Source: Thermoleophilia bacterium
Lineage (GTDB): Bacteria > Actinomycetota > Thermoleophilia > Gaiellales > Gaiellaceae
Reading direction: 5' to 3'
Length of the DNA stretch: 54,921 nucleotides
NCBI GenBank assembly: GCA_025928515.1
Contig: JAICJI010000010.1
Span: 1 to 54,921, forward strand
This document shows positions 16,421-24,744 of the stretch, piece by piece. The position numbers and the translations under genes were made by a program. Within the stretch, counting starts at the first letter, position 1. Each line of letters starts with the position of its first letter. The notes beneath the pieces are model-generated. The model saw only the letters and a program-made list of their open reading frames with translations. It did not search any database and was not told the DNA's origin.

Positions 16421-17620
16421 GTGGCTTCCCTACTCACGCTCGAGGAGGCGCAGGAGCGCGTCCTCGCGCTCGCGCGCCCGCTCCCCGCCGAGCGCGTGCC
16501 GGTCGCCGAGGCCGCCGGACGCGTCACCGCGGAGGAGGTGCGAGCACGTGTGGACCTTCCGCCCTTCGCAAGCTCGGCCATGGACGGCTTCGCCGTTCGC
16601 GCCGCCGATCTTCCCGGAACGCTGCAGGTCTCCGGTGAATCCGCGGCCGGCCGGCCGTTCGAGGGCAGGCTCGAGCCGGGCTCCGCGATCGCGATCTCGA
16701 CCGGGGCCGTCGTGCCGGAGGGCGCAGACGCCGTCGTTCCCGTGGAGCGTGTTGTCAAACTAGCTAACACAGTGGAGATCTCGCTCGCCGCCGAGGCGGG
16801 CGCGCACATCCGACCGTGCGGAGGCGACGTCGCCCGTGGAGAGCTGGTGGCGGCGGCGGGTGAGAGGCTCTCCCCCGCTCGCCTGGCCGCGGTCGCCGCG
16901 TCCGGCGTCGCGGAGTTGCCGTGCCGGCGCCGGCCGCGCGTTGCGGTACTCGCTACCGGCACCGAGCTCGTCGCTCCGGGCGAGTCGCTACGCGCGGGAC
17001 AGATCTACGAGACGAACACGCTCATGCTCGCCTCGATGCTCGCTGCGGCCGGCGCCGAGGTCTCGTCCGAGCCGCCTGCTGCCGACGACGAGGCCGCGCT
17101 GCGGCAGGTGCTCGAGCGAGGGCTCGCCGCCGACGTCCTCGTCACCTCGGGCGGTGTCTCGGTGGGCGAGCACGACCTCGTCCGCGCCGTCGAGCGCGAG
17201 CTCGGGGTCGAGGAGGTCTTCTGGCGCGTCTCGATCAAGCCGGGGAAGCCCGTGTCCTTCGGCGTTCGCGGCGACACGCTCGTCTTCGGCCTGCCCGGGA
17301 ATCCGGTGTCTGCGCTCGTCGGCTCGGAGCTCTTCGTCAAGCCGGCGCTCCGCGCGTTGCAGGGCCTGGCCGATCCACTGCCACGCTTCGAGCCGGGGCA
17401 ACTCGGGGCGGGCCTCCGGCGCAACGAGGAGCGCGACGAGTTCGTGCGTGCACGCTCTCGCGTCGACGGCACGGCGCTCGTGCTCGAGCCGATCGCCGGC
17501 CAGGAGTCGCACATGATCGTCCGCTCCGGTGCTGCCGACGCGCTCGTCCACATTCCACGTGGAAACGGCAAGCTCGCCGCCGGCTCGATTGTGCGCTGGC
17601 TTCGGCTCGACGCCGCCTGA
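16421..17620 (+). CDS. moeA: Molybdopterin molybdenumtransferase MoeA
   Basis: 399 residues; inserts molybdate into adenylated molybdopterin to form Moco. N-terminal MoeA_N domain with the conserved PFASSAMDGFAVR (about 47-59), STGAVVPEGADAVVPVE, the MPT-binding domain with TGTELV and NTLMLASML, and TSGGVSVGEHD. The segment KPGKPVSFG followed by GLPGNPVSALV is the usual active-site region, then a C-terminal domain IV ending VRWLRLD. GTG start with TATGCA six bases upstream. moaC and mogA lie 4-5 kb downstream, so the pathway is split. A parS-like palindrome lies inside its 3' end (17553-17564). Confidence 0.97.
   Translation: MASLLTLEEAQERVLALARPLPAERVPVAEAAGRVTAEEVRARVDLPPFASSAMDGFAVRAADLPGTLQVSGESAAGRPFEGRLEPGSAIAISTGAVVPEGADAVVPVERVVKLANTVEISLAAEAGAHIRPCGGDVARGELVAAAGERLSPARLAAVAASGVAELPCRRRPRVAVLATGTELVAPGESLRAGQIYETNTLMLASMLAAAGAEVSSEPPAADDEAALRQVLERGLAADVLVTSGGVSVGEHDLVRAVERELGVEEVFWRVSIKPGKPVSFGVRGDTLVFGLPGNPVSALVGSELFVKPALRALQGLADPLPRFEPGQLGAGLRRNEERDEFVRARSRVDGTALVLEPIAGQESHMIVRSGAADALVHIPRGNGKLAAGSIVRWLRLDAA
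17553..17564. other. Possible parS-like palindrome within moeA
   Basis: TTCCACGTGGAA is a perfect 12-base palindrome that equals the core of the TGTTCCACGTGGAACA type of parS; the four flanking bases do not match. It is 11.7 kb from oriC and 8 kb from parAB. ParB binding is inferred only. Confidence 0.35.
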
Positions 17621-17627
17621 CGCCGGA

Positions 17628-19499
17628 CTACTCGTTGACGGCGTGGCGCGACTCGGCCACTCCAGAACGCCGCCGTTGCGCGAGGACGAGCGTGCGGATC
17701 AGCTCCCGCACAGGCCCGCGGCGCGGGCGCTCTCGCGGGGCGGGATACGGCGCGTAGCGTCCGGAGGCGAGCGCCGCGAGCTGCCCCGCAGCCGCAAGCC
17801 AGCCGAGCCCGATCACGAACAGAGGCAACGGCGCGTACCCACTGGCGAAGAGCTTCGCGATGTACCACGGGGCGTCCCAGCCGAGCCCGTAGTGGGTGGC
17901 GAACGACCACACGAGATAGCCGGGGCCGACCAAACCGGCCAGGAAGACGCTCGCACGCAGCCCCGGCTGGCGCGTCTGCACCTGGGGCAGCCAGAGCCAG
18001 GCGTGGAGCGACGGGAGCAGAAAGATCAGTGCGAAGGGATTCGTCGCCGCCAGCAGGAGGCCGACGACGCCGAGCGCCAGCAACGCGCCGCTGTGGCCGG
18101 CAAGGCGCTCCTCCGGTCGAATCGCTCGCCGCGGCAGGAGGCGGGTACGCGCGACGATCCACCCGACCGCCGAGAGCAGGGCCAGCGCGATCAGCCCCGA
18201 GCCCGGCCAGGAGACGTCGGTCAGCGACGGCGCGCGCCCGTCGGTGCCTCCCCAGAAGCCGAGCGCTCCGAAGACGAGGAAGAGTGCGCCGACCCAGATC
18301 CAGAAGTAGAGCCGGCTGCGGTAGCTGCGGACGGCGGGCGCGACGCGGATCCGCCGCCGGCGGCAGCGGGCGAAGAGGTCGACTGCAGCCGCGAGGAACG
18401 GGAGCAACATGGCAACGAGGACGATCTCGATCGCCCAACCGCGGATGAGCCGCTGGCCGAGATAGACGTAGCTCGTCGGCCCCTGTGTGAGCGAGACGCC
18501 CTCCTCCATCGCATTGATCGTCTCCTGGGTGGCGAGCCCGACTGCTCCGAGGTGCCCGACGTCCAGCCGGTTTTCGCCGCGTCTTCGCCCTGCGGGCGGT
18601 CTCGCGCCGGCCGTCGTCACGGTCACCGCCGGCATGCCGCGGCTGACGAACGGGGCTTGCTCGTACGGGTTGAACGGGAACCCGAGCCCCACCAGCTGCT
18701 GCAGGCCGCTCGGCCGCGCCGGATCGGTGCCGCCCGGCCCCTGCGCGAATGCCGCTCGCAGCGTCTCGACGAGGCCGGGTGCCGGGGAACGGGCGGTGTT
18801 GCCGCCGAACACGAGGCGTGGGGTCCCTCGACCTCCGATCGAATCGAGGTTGACCACTGCGAGGATGTCTTGACCTGTCTCTTGCAGTGCCGCGAAGTGC
18901 GCTGCGCCCCGCGCGCCGTCGCTTGCACCGTCCGTCGAGAGGAACACGAGCGAGACGGGGAGCGAGACGTGTTGCGCCGCGGCGGTAGGCGCGTACGAGC
19001 GCGCCAGCTCGATGAGCGCCGCCGTCCCCGACGCGTTGTCGTTCAAGCCGTTGTCGTCGCCGCTGTCGTCGCGGTGGGCCATGACGACGATCTCTCCCTG
19101 TGGAGAAAGGCCGGCTTTCTCGGCGGCGAGGTTGACGAGCGTCGTGCGGCGGCCGTGAATCGTCGCCGTGAACCGGTCGGAGCGGACGTTGAAGCCATAC
19201 GGCTTCAGTTGGTCGCGAAACCAGGTCTCGGCTCCTCGGGCGCCCAGCGTTCCCGGCTGCCGGTTCGGGTAGCTCGACGTGAGGTCTTCGGCGATCGCCG
19301 CCGCCTGATCTTGCTTGAACGCCGGTGGCAGGTTCGAGCTCGTGTGGAGGGCCGGCGGGCGCGCGACGCTGAACGCGAGCAGGAGCAGCGGCAGCCCGAC
19401 GAGCAGCCAGGTGCCTCGGTAGAGCCGGGCGTTGATCGGACGCTCGAGCGACCCCGGACGCGGCCGTCGGCGCTCGGGTGCGGGCGGGGCGGCCGTCAC
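17628..19499 (-). CDS. M28-family metallopeptidase fused to a polytopic membrane domain
   Basis: 623 residues. One N-terminal membrane helix (about 31-46), then an extracytoplasmic M28 zinc aminopeptidase-like domain (50-330): VVMAHRDDSGDDNGLNDNASGTA carries the His and Asp zinc ligands across two parts, and VVNLDSIGG another. The expected Glu-Glu pair of M28 (usually EExG) reads STDGASDGARG, so the catalytic glutamate appears replaced and activity is uncertain. The second half has about seven membrane helices with loops rich in Arg. Substrate unknown. Start GTG 19499 has TAGACT eight bases upstream. Confidence 0.85.
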   Translation of the reverse strand: MTAAPPAPERRRPRPGSLERPINARLYRGTWLLVGLPLLLLAFSVARPPALHTSSNLPPAFKQDQAAAIAEDLTSSYPNRQPGTLGARGAETWFRDQLKPYGFNVRSDRFTATIHGRRTTLVNLAAEKAGLSPQGEIVVMAHRDDSGDDNGLNDNASGTAALIELARSYAPTAAAQHVSLPVSLVFLSTDGASDGARGAAHFAALQETGQDILAVVNLDSIGGRGTPRLVFGGNTARSPAPGLVETLRAAFAQGPGGTDPARPSGLQQLVGLGFPFNPYEQAPFVSRGMPAVTVTTAGARPPAGRRRGENRLDVGHLGAVGLATQETINAMEEGVSLTQGPTSYVYLGQRLIRGWAIEIVLVAMLLPFLAAAVDLFARCRRRRIRVAPAVRSYRSRLYFWIWVGALFLVFGALGFWGGTDGRAPSLTDVSWPGSGLIALALLSAVGWIVARTRLLPRRAIRPEERLAGHSGALLALGVVGLLLAATNPFALIFLLPSLHAWLWLPQVQTRQPGLRASVFLAGLVGPGYLVWSFATHYGLGWDAPWYIAKLFASGYAPLPLFVIGLGWLAAAGQLAALASGRYAPYPAPRERPRRGPVRELIRTLVLAQRRRSGVAESRHAVNE

Positions 19500-19530
19500 A
19501 GCTGTCCAGTCTAGGGTCGGGCCCGGGCGG

Positions 19531-19550
19531 TCGTTTTCCCGTGAAAACGA
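19531..19550. repeat. Near-perfect inverted repeat between M28 peptidase and RsbW-like gene
   Basis: TCGTTTTC-CCGT-GAAAACGA: two eight-base arms around four bases. It lies 31 bases upstream of the peptidase start and is a candidate operator; the core TTTCCCGTGAAA also resembles parS (11 of 16 positions). A similar repeat occurs at 20151-20172. Confidence 0.5.
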
Positions 19551-19685
19551 ATGAGATTACGTCTCCGAGTCTCGGGGAAGGCGGATTGGAGTAACCATCG
19601 TGTGGAGCATTCACGTGCGCCGGTAGTAGTAGAAATCGACAGGTTTAGGGCCAGGAACCTCAGGGAACATGGCGAGAGGCTGAAG

Positions 19686-20150
19686 ATGGGTGGCGAGGCG
19701 ACATTGGTCGAGACGACCGACGAGGAGCGCGAGGGGATGCGCACCGTCCGGCTGCGGGTACCTGCTCGCGCGGAGTACGTCGCGCTCGCTCGCCTGGCCC
19801 TCAGTGGGCTCGCCGACATCCTCACGCTGCCCGACGAGTTGCTCGCCGATCTCAAGCTTGCGCTGACCGAAGCGGTCTCGAACTCGGTCCGGCATGCGTA
19901 TGCAGGCGGTGCCGGCTTCGTCTCGATCGCCTACGAGCTCACCGGCGACGCGCTAGCGGTCGAAGTCGTGGACGACGGAAAGGGGTTCGATCCGGAGCGG
20001 CCGCCGCCGCTCGAGGGCGAGGAGCTCACTGAGGGAGGCCTCGGCATCTCGATCATCCGCACGATCGCGGACGAGTTCGAGCTGCACTCCCGGCCGGGCG
20101 TCCGGGGCTCGCGGCTCCGCTTCGTGAAGCGGCTGCGCCAGCCCGTCTGA
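19686..20150 (+). CDS. RsbW-like ATP-binding anti-sigma / Ser kinase protein
   Basis: 154 residues with a HATPase_c_2 domain. N-box LKLALTEAVSNSVRHAY (57-72, Glu62 and Asn66), G1 box VVDDGKGFD (94-102) and G2 EGGLGISII (116-124) are intact. Proteins of this family bind and phosphorylate anti-anti-sigma factors or hold stress sigma factors; no sigma factor or STAS protein is adjacent, so its partner is elsewhere. ATG 19686 has GAGAGG six bases upstream; an in-frame ATG at 19551 would add 45 unconserved residues. Next gene, trehalose-6-phosphate synthase, starts 22 bases on, which fits a stress role. Confidence 0.9.
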   Translation: MGGEATLVETTDEEREGMRTVRLRVPARAEYVALARLALSGLADILTLPDELLADLKLALTEAVSNSVRHAYAGGAGFVSIAYELTGDALAVEVVDDGKGFDPERPPPLEGEELTEGGLGISIIRTIADEFELHSRPGVRGSRLRFVKRLRQPV

Positions 20151-20172
20151 TCGTTGTCAACCACGACAACGA
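20151..20172 (+). repeat. Hairpin at the otsA start codon
   Basis: TCGTTGTC (20151-20158) and GACAACGA (20165-20172) form an eight-pair stem with a six-base loop that ends on the A of the otsA ATG and occupies the place of a ribosome binding site. The arms differ from the repeat at 19531-19550 by one base each. Confidence 0.5.
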
Positions 20173-21629
20173 TGCGGCGTAAGCTCCTCGTCGTCGTCAA
20201 TCGCGCTCCCGTCACGTACGAACGCGACAAGGATGGGCAGCGCGGCGCGCGGCGGGGCGGCGGCGGTGTCGTCACGGCGCTCGGTGGGTTGCTCGCACAC
20301 CACGACGTGACGTGGGTCGCGAGTGCGATGAGCGACGAGGACAGGGTCGTGGCGTCCGAGCAGAACGGTTCATTCGTCGAGGAGACGGCGGACGGAGCGG
20401 CGTACCGGCTGCGGCTCGTGGCGCACGAACCGGCTGCATACGACCGCTTTTACAACACGCTCGCCAACCCGACCCTCTGGTTCCTCCAGCACTACCTCTG
20501 GGGGCTGGGCTCCGCTCCCGACTTCGGCCCGGACCTGCACGAGGCGTGGAGCTCGGGGTACGTGCCGGTTAACGAGGGATTGGCCAGGGCGGCGCTCGAA
20601 GAGCTCGAGCGGGAGCCGGGCGCGGCGGTCATGTTCCACGACTACCACCTCTATCTCGCGCCCGGGCTCGTGCGCGAAGCGCGGCCGGACGTCGTGACGT
20701 CGCACTTCGTCCACATCCCGTGGCCGGAGGCGGACTACTGGCACGCCCTGCCTCTCGAGCTCCGCGGGGCCGTGCACGAGGGGCTCCTGGCGAACGACGT
20801 CGTGGGCTTCCACACCGAGCGCTGGCGGCGCGCCTTCCTGCTCGCGGCCGAGCGCCTGCTCGCGGCCCAGGTCGATCACGCTGCCGGGACGGTCGAGCAT
20901 CGCGGCCGCACGACGCGGGTCGTCGCGCGTCCGATCAGCGTCGACGCGGCGGAGTTCGACCGGCTCCGCCACGATCCGGCGGTGCTCGAGCGCGAGGCCG
21001 CCCTCGTGGCCCGGCGGCCGGAGCAGCTGGTGTTGCGGGTCGACAGGACGGACCCGTCGAAGAACATCGTCCGCGGGTTCCACGCCTTCGGCCTCCTTCT
21101 CGAGCGTCATCCCGAGCTGCACGGCCGGGTCGGCATGGCGGCACTGCTCGCGCCGTCGCGGCAGGACATCGCGGAGTACGCGGACTACGTCGCGGCCGTC
21201 GAGACGGCGGCGCGCGAGGTGAACGAGCGGTTCGGCCGCGACGGCTGGCAGCCCGTGGAGCTCGATCTCGCCGACGACTTCTTCCGCTCGGTCGCCGGCT
21301 ACAAGCAGTTCGACGTCCTGTTCGTGAACCCGGTCTTCGACGGGCTCAACCTCGTCACGAAGGAGGCGTTCCTCGTCAACGAGCGCGACGGCGCGCTCGT
21401 GCTCTCGGAGAACGCCGGCGTGCACGCGGAGCTCGGGGAGTGGGCGTTGACCGTGAACCCTCTCGACGTCTCGGGCCAGGCGGATGCGCTGTACGAGGCG
21501 CTCACGCTTGAACCGGCCGAGCGGCGGCGGCGGGCCGACGCGATCCGAGCGCACGTCCGGGAGCACGACATCACCGCGTGGGTCGACGCGCAGCTCGCCG
21601 ACCTCGACGCCGTACGATCCTCATCATGA
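20172..21629 (+). CDS. otsA: Alpha,alpha-trehalose-phosphate synthase (GT20)
   Basis: 485 residues from ATG 20172 (a TTG at 20154 would add six). Makes trehalose-6-phosphate from a nucleotide-glucose and glucose-6-phosphate. Features of GT20: N-terminal [10 protein letters not shown] and the glycine loop [18 protein letters not shown] and [17 protein letters not shown] (acceptor site); [15 protein letters not shown]; and the donor site [15 protein letters not shown]. Typical members read DGMNLVAKE, so specificity for UDP- or GDP-glucose cannot be told. Follows the RsbW-like gene; overlaps moaC by four bases. The matching phosphatase is at 50899-51615. Confidence 0.92.
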   Translation: MRRKLLVVVNRAPVTYERDKDGQRGARRGGGGVVTALGGLLAHHDVTWVASAMSDEDRVVASEQNGSFVEETADGAAYRLRLVAHEPAAYDRFYNTLANPTLWFLQHYLWGLGSAPDFGPDLHEAWSSGYVPVNEGLARAALEELEREPGAAVMFHDYHLYLAPGLVREARPDVVTSHFVHIPWPEADYWHALPLELRGAVHEGLLANDVVGFHTERWRRAFLLAAERLLAAQVDHAAGTVEHRGRTTRVVARPISVDAAEFDRLRHDPAVLEREAALVARRPEQLVLRVDRTDPSKNIVRGFHAFGLLLERHPELHGRVGMAALLAPSRQDIAEYADYVAAVETAAREVNERFGRDGWQPVELDLADDFFRSVAGYKQFDVLFVNPVFDGLNLVTKEAFLVNERDGALVLSENAGVHAELGEWALTVNPLDVSGQADALYEALTLEPAERRRRADAIRAHVREHDITAWVDAQLADLDAVRSSS

Positions 21630-22075
21630 ACGACCTCTCACATGTCGACGAGTCGGGCGCTGTCCGGATGGTCGACGTCGGTGGCAAGGAGCCGATGCGG
21701 CGGCGCGCCGTGGCGCGGGCGGAAGTGCGCATGGCCGCTGAGACCGCAAGACGGTTGCGCGAGCTGCCGAAAGGCGACGCACTGGCGACGGCGCAGCTTG
21801 CCGGGATCATGGCGGCGAAGCGAACGAGCGAGCTCATCCCGCTCTGCCATCCGCTGCCCCTCTCGCAGGTGGAAGTGACGCTCGAGGTGGGCGAGGAGTC
21901 GGTCAGGATCGTCGCGGCTGCGGAGACGACCGCCCAGACGGGCGTCGAGATGGAGGCGCTGACGGCGGCGTCGGTCGCGGCGCTCACGGTCTACGACATG
22001 GCCAAGGCGGTCGACAAGAAGATGCGGATCGCCGAGGTCGTGCTCGTCGAGAAGACGAAGGAACGAGTCGTCTGA
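21626..22075 (+). CDS. moaC: Cyclic pyranopterin monophosphate synthase MoaC
   Basis: 149 residues; converts the MoaA product to cyclic pyranopterin monophosphate in molybdopterin synthesis. The family signatures are intact: [17 protein letters not shown], the [16 protein letters not shown] block, and [17 protein letters not shown] with YDMAKAVDK. The ATG at 21626 overlaps the otsA stop (ATGA). An in-frame upstream start would add 16 unrelated residues. moaA is not in the window. Confidence 0.97.
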   Translation: MNDLSHVDESGAVRMVDVGGKEPMRRRAVARAEVRMAAETARRLRELPKGDALATAQLAGIMAAKRTSELIPLCHPLPLSQVEVTLEVGEESVRIVAAAETTAQTGVEMEALTAASVAALTVYDMAKAVDKKMRIAEVVLVEKTKERVV

Positions 22076-22551
22076 AGGCTGCGGTGCTGACGGTGTCCGA
22101 CGGCGTGACGGCGGGGACCCGCGAGGATCGAAGCGGCGACGCTCTCGACGAGCTGCTCCGCGGCGAGGGCTACGAGGTCGAGCGGCGCGTCGTCCCCGAC
22201 GAGCGCGACGAGATCGCGGCGGCCATTCGGGAGCTGACCGCGTCGGCCCGGCTCGTTCTCACGACCGGTGGGACCGGGCTCGCACCGAGGGACGTGACGC
22301 CCGAGGCGACTCGCGACGTGCTCGAGCGCGAGGCGCCGGGCATCTCGCAGGCGCTGCGCGCCGACTCGATCGCCAAGACGCCACACGGCCTCCTCTCGCG
22401 CGGCGCGGCCGGCGTCCTCGGCTCGACGCTCGTCGTCAACCTGCCTGGCTCGACCGGTGGCTGCCGCGACGGTTTCGCAATCCTCAGGCCGGCGCTCGAG
22501 CACGCGCTCGAGCTGCTGGCCGATGCCCCGACGGCTCACGAGCAGACGTGA
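22072..22551 (+). CDS. mogA: Molybdopterin adenylyltransferase MogA/MoaB, probable CTG start
   Basis: 159 residues; adenylylates molybdopterin before metal insertion by MoeA. The MPT-binding core is present: [34 protein letters not shown], and [11 protein letters not shown]. The first ATG/GTG/TTG is a GTG at 22084, which would cut off the first half of strand 1. A CTG at 22072 forms CTGA with the moaC stop and gives the normal N-terminus (L)[10 protein letters not shown], exactly the arrangement of the ATGA overlaps elsewhere here. Overlaps ubiA by four bases. Confidence 0.93.
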   Translation: MKAAVLTVSDGVTAGTREDRSGDALDELLRGEGYEVERRVVPDERDEIAAAIRELTASARLVLTTGGTGLAPRDVTPEATRDVLEREAPGISQALRADSIAKTPHGLLSRGAAGVLGSTLVVNLPGSTGGCRDGFAILRPALEHALELLADAPTAHEQT

Positions 22552-23417
22552 CGGCCGGCGTCGCTCCGTCGCCGCTGCCCGCGCGGTTCGCTCGCCTCGT
22601 CAAGATCGAGCACACGGTCTTCGCATTGCCGTTCGCCTACGTCGGCGCCTTTCTCGCGGTCGACGGGACTCCGACCGGGCACGACCTGCTCTGGATCACG
22701 CTCGCGATGGTCGGTGCGCGCTCGCTGGCGATGGCGCTCAACCGGCTGATCGACGCCGGGATCGATGCGCGGAACCCGCGCACCGCCGGGCGGGAGATCC
22801 CGAGTGGCCAGCTTTCCATCGTCCAGGTCGTCGTCTTCTGCCTCGCCTCGCTCGCGCTCTTCCTTGCCGCCGTCTGGGAGCTCGACCCGCTCGTGCACCG
22901 GCTTTGGCCGATCCCGGTCGCCGGCTTCGTGATCTACCCGTACCTCAAGCGGTTCACGTGGCTGTGCCACTTCTGGCTCGGTGCGGTCGACGGACTCGCG
23001 CCGGTCGGCGCGTGGGCCGCCATCACCGGCCGGCTGCCGTGGCAGGCGTGGATGCTCGGCCTCGCCGTCGCGCTCTGGGTCGCAGGCTTCGACCTCTTCT
23101 ACGCGCTCTTCGACGAGGAGATCGACCGGAGGGAGGGCCTCCATTCGATCGTCACGCGCTTCGGCGTGCGCGGTGCGTTCCTCGGCGCTCGCCTCGCGCA
23201 CGCGGCCACCATCGTGTGTCTCGTCGCGGCCGGGCTCGGGCTGTCCGTCGGAGCGCTCTACTGGCTCGGCGTCGCGGTCGTCGCGCTGCTGCTCGCGTAC
23301 GAGCACTCCCTCGTGCGTCCCGGCGACCTGCGTCGGCTCGACATGGCGTTCTTCACGATGAACGGCGCGATCAGTGTCGCGTTCGCCGTCTTCGTGATCG
23401 CCGACGCCGTCAGCTGA
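22548..23417 (+). CDS. UbiA-family prenyltransferase
   Basis: 289-residue polytopic membrane enzyme. Two Asp-rich prenyl-diphosphate/Mg sites are visible: NRLIDAGID (NxxxDxxxD) in the first half and DLFYALFDEEID (YAxxDxxxD) in the second, within about eight membrane helices. It is closest in pattern to 4-hydroxybenzoate/MqnP-type enzymes of quinone synthesis rather than to heme O synthase; in this lineage a menaquinone (futalosine) role is plausible but not shown. ATG overlaps mogA stop. A GC-rich terminator follows at 23423-23450. Confidence 0.9.
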   Translation: MTAGVAPSPLPARFARLVKIEHTVFALPFAYVGAFLAVDGTPTGHDLLWITLAMVGARSLAMALNRLIDAGIDARNPRTAGREIPSGQLSIVQVVVFCLASLALFLAAVWELDPLVHRLWPIPVAGFVIYPYLKRFTWLCHFWLGAVDGLAPVGAWAAITGRLPWQAWMLGLAVALWVAGFDLFYALFDEEIDRREGLHSIVTRFGVRGAFLGARLAHAATIVCLVAAGLGLSVGALYWLGVAVVALLLAYEHSLVRPGDLRRLDMAFFTMNGAISVAFAVFVIADAVS

Positions 23418-23422
23418 GCGGG

Positions 23423-23450
23423 CCGGGGCGCCGCGACTGCGACGCCCCGG
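23423..23450. terminator. GC-rich bidirectional terminator hairpin
   Basis: CCGGGGCG (23423-23430) and CGCCCCGG (23443-23450) form an eight-pair stem with a twelve-base loop in the short gap between the convergent ubiA gene and the secreted protein gene. No T-tract, as is common in high-GC actinobacteria. Confidence 0.6.
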
Positions 23451-23468
23451 TAGAACCCGGTCGACGCT

Positions 23469-24032
23469 CTACGCGCCTCCGCTCCCAGGCCAGTTGGCCG
23501 GGTGACACCAGCGACCCGAGCGCAGGAAGCCCGCGCCGACGGTGCTCGATCCGATCGAGCCCGAGGAGAAGCCCGTCGTGGGGCTGAACGCCGAGCCGAG
23601 CGATGCGACGACGTGTCCCCACCTGCCCCTCACAAAGCCACGCGCCAGCCCGGATGCGTTGCCACCCGCGATCGCGGCGTTGAGCGTCCCGTGGGCCCGC
23701 TGATTGCCGGCTCCCACGATGCGGAAGTTGCCGAACAGGTGGCCGACACCGTTCGTGGTGTCGACGAGGCTCCAGGCGCGGATCGTGAGTGCGCCGGCGA
23801 GACGCGGATCTGCGCTCGTCGCCGTTCCCGAGTATGTCGCCCTCGTGGCCTGGAACGTGTCGCCGCCGTTGACGGAGCACGTCGTCAGCGAATGCTGTGT
23901 GACGGTCGTGGCGTTGAACGTCGCCGTGACCGACTGCACCGACGGAGCCCCGCGGTGCGCCGCGGCCACACCGGCAGCGGCGAGAGCCGCGGCCACGATG
24001 AAGCCCAACAGCGCGAGTCGTTTCCTGGACAT
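23469..24032 (-). CDS. Secreted hypothetical protein
   Basis: 187 residues from ATG 24032, which has a strong GGAGGG five bases upstream. A Sec signal peptide is clear: MSRKRLALLGF then an Ala/Val-rich core and AHRGA, with cleavage probably near residue 27. The mature part is Thr/Ser/Gly/Ala-rich, beta-like, with TCSVNGGD and a final RWCHPANWPGSG (two cysteines). The middle AHGTLNAAIAGGNASGLARGFVRG suggests a repeat-like beta fold. No family recognised; probably a cell-surface or exported protein. Monocistronic, with its own leader. Confidence 0.8.
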   Translation of the reverse strand: MSRKRLALLGFIVAAALAAAGVAAAHRGAPSVQSVTATFNATTVTQHSLTTCSVNGGDTFQATRATYSGTATSADPRLAGALTIRAWSLVDTTNGVGHLFGNFRIVGAGNQRAHGTLNAAIAGGNASGLARGFVRGRWGHVVASLGSAFSPTTGFSSGSIGSSTVGAGFLRSGRWCHPANWPGSGGA

Positions 24033-24144
24033 GGTTCCCTCCTGATGACGGTGGTCTATCTCGTTGCAATCGGAATAAGGCACGAGCCGTGCACGGGTTT
24101 GAGCAAGGCCGGGGTAAAACGGCGGTAAAGCGCGCGAGGCGGCC

Positions 24145-24150
24145 TATGCT
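24145..24150 (+). promoter_or_regulatory. Leaderless-type -10 (TATGCT) before ccmA
   Basis: TATGCT is followed by exactly six bases and the ccmA GTG, with no ribosome binding site. It would drive the long ccm-hem operon that runs to 31183. Confidence 0.5.
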
Positions 24151-24156
24151 GCTCGC

Positions 24157-24744
24157 GTGCTCACGACCCGCCGGCTCGGCAAGCGCTACGGGGAGAAGCG
24201 CGTTCTGCGGAAGATCGACCTCGACCTCCCGCGCGGCGGCTTCCTCGTCGTCACCGGGCCGAACGGCTCCGGGAAGACGACGCTGCTGCGGATCTGCGCC
24301 GGGCTCGCCCAGCCGACCGAGGGGAAGATCGAGCGAGCGGCGACGCGCGCGCAGGTCGGCTATCTGGGGCACGAGCCGCTCGTCTACCGCGAGCTGACCG
24401 CGCTCGAGAACCTCGAACTCTACGGGCGCCTCTACCGCTTGCCCGAACGGCGCGAGCGGATCGGCATGCTGCTCGAGCGCTTCGGGCTCTGGGAAGCACG
24501 GCACGAGCGGGTCGTCTCGTACTCCCGCGGGATGACGCAGCGGCTCGCGCTCTGCCGCTTGCTCCTCCACGAGCCGGAGCTGCTCGTGCTGGACGAGCCG
24601 TACAGCGCGCTCGACGAGGCGGGAGCCGAGCTCCTCGACGCCCAGCTCTCCGAGCTCAGTGGGGAACGCACCTTCCTGCTCTCGACGCACGATCCGGCCC
24701 GCGTCGACCCGCTCGCGAGCGACAGGCTCGCGCTCGCCGTATGA
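24157..24744 (+). CDS. ccmA: Heme exporter ATP-binding protein CcmA
   Basis: 195-residue ABC ATPase. Walker A GPNGSGKTT is near residue 38, the signature reads YSRGMTQRLALCRLLL and Walker B LLVLDEPYSALD, with the H-loop in STHDPAR. Together with CcmB and CcmC it forms the exporter that makes heme available for cytochrome c maturation. The signature motif (SRGM rather than SGGQ) is typical of CcmA. First gene of a tightly overlapping operon; the ATGA overlap joins it to ccmB. Confidence 0.93.
   Translation: MLTTRRLGKRYGEKRVLRKIDLDLPRGGFLVVTGPNGSGKTTLLRICAGLAQPTEGKIERAATRAQVGYLGHEPLVYRELTALENLELYGRLYRLPERRERIGMLLERFGLWEARHERVVSYSRGMTQRLALCRLLLHEPELLVLDEPYSALDEAGAELLDAQLSELSGERTFLLSTHDPARVDPLASDRLALAV

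Noticed and set aside
17005-19614. 869-codon minus-strand ORF
   Set aside because: Lies across moeA and the M28 gene in a different frame, Arg/Pro/Ala-rich with no motifs.
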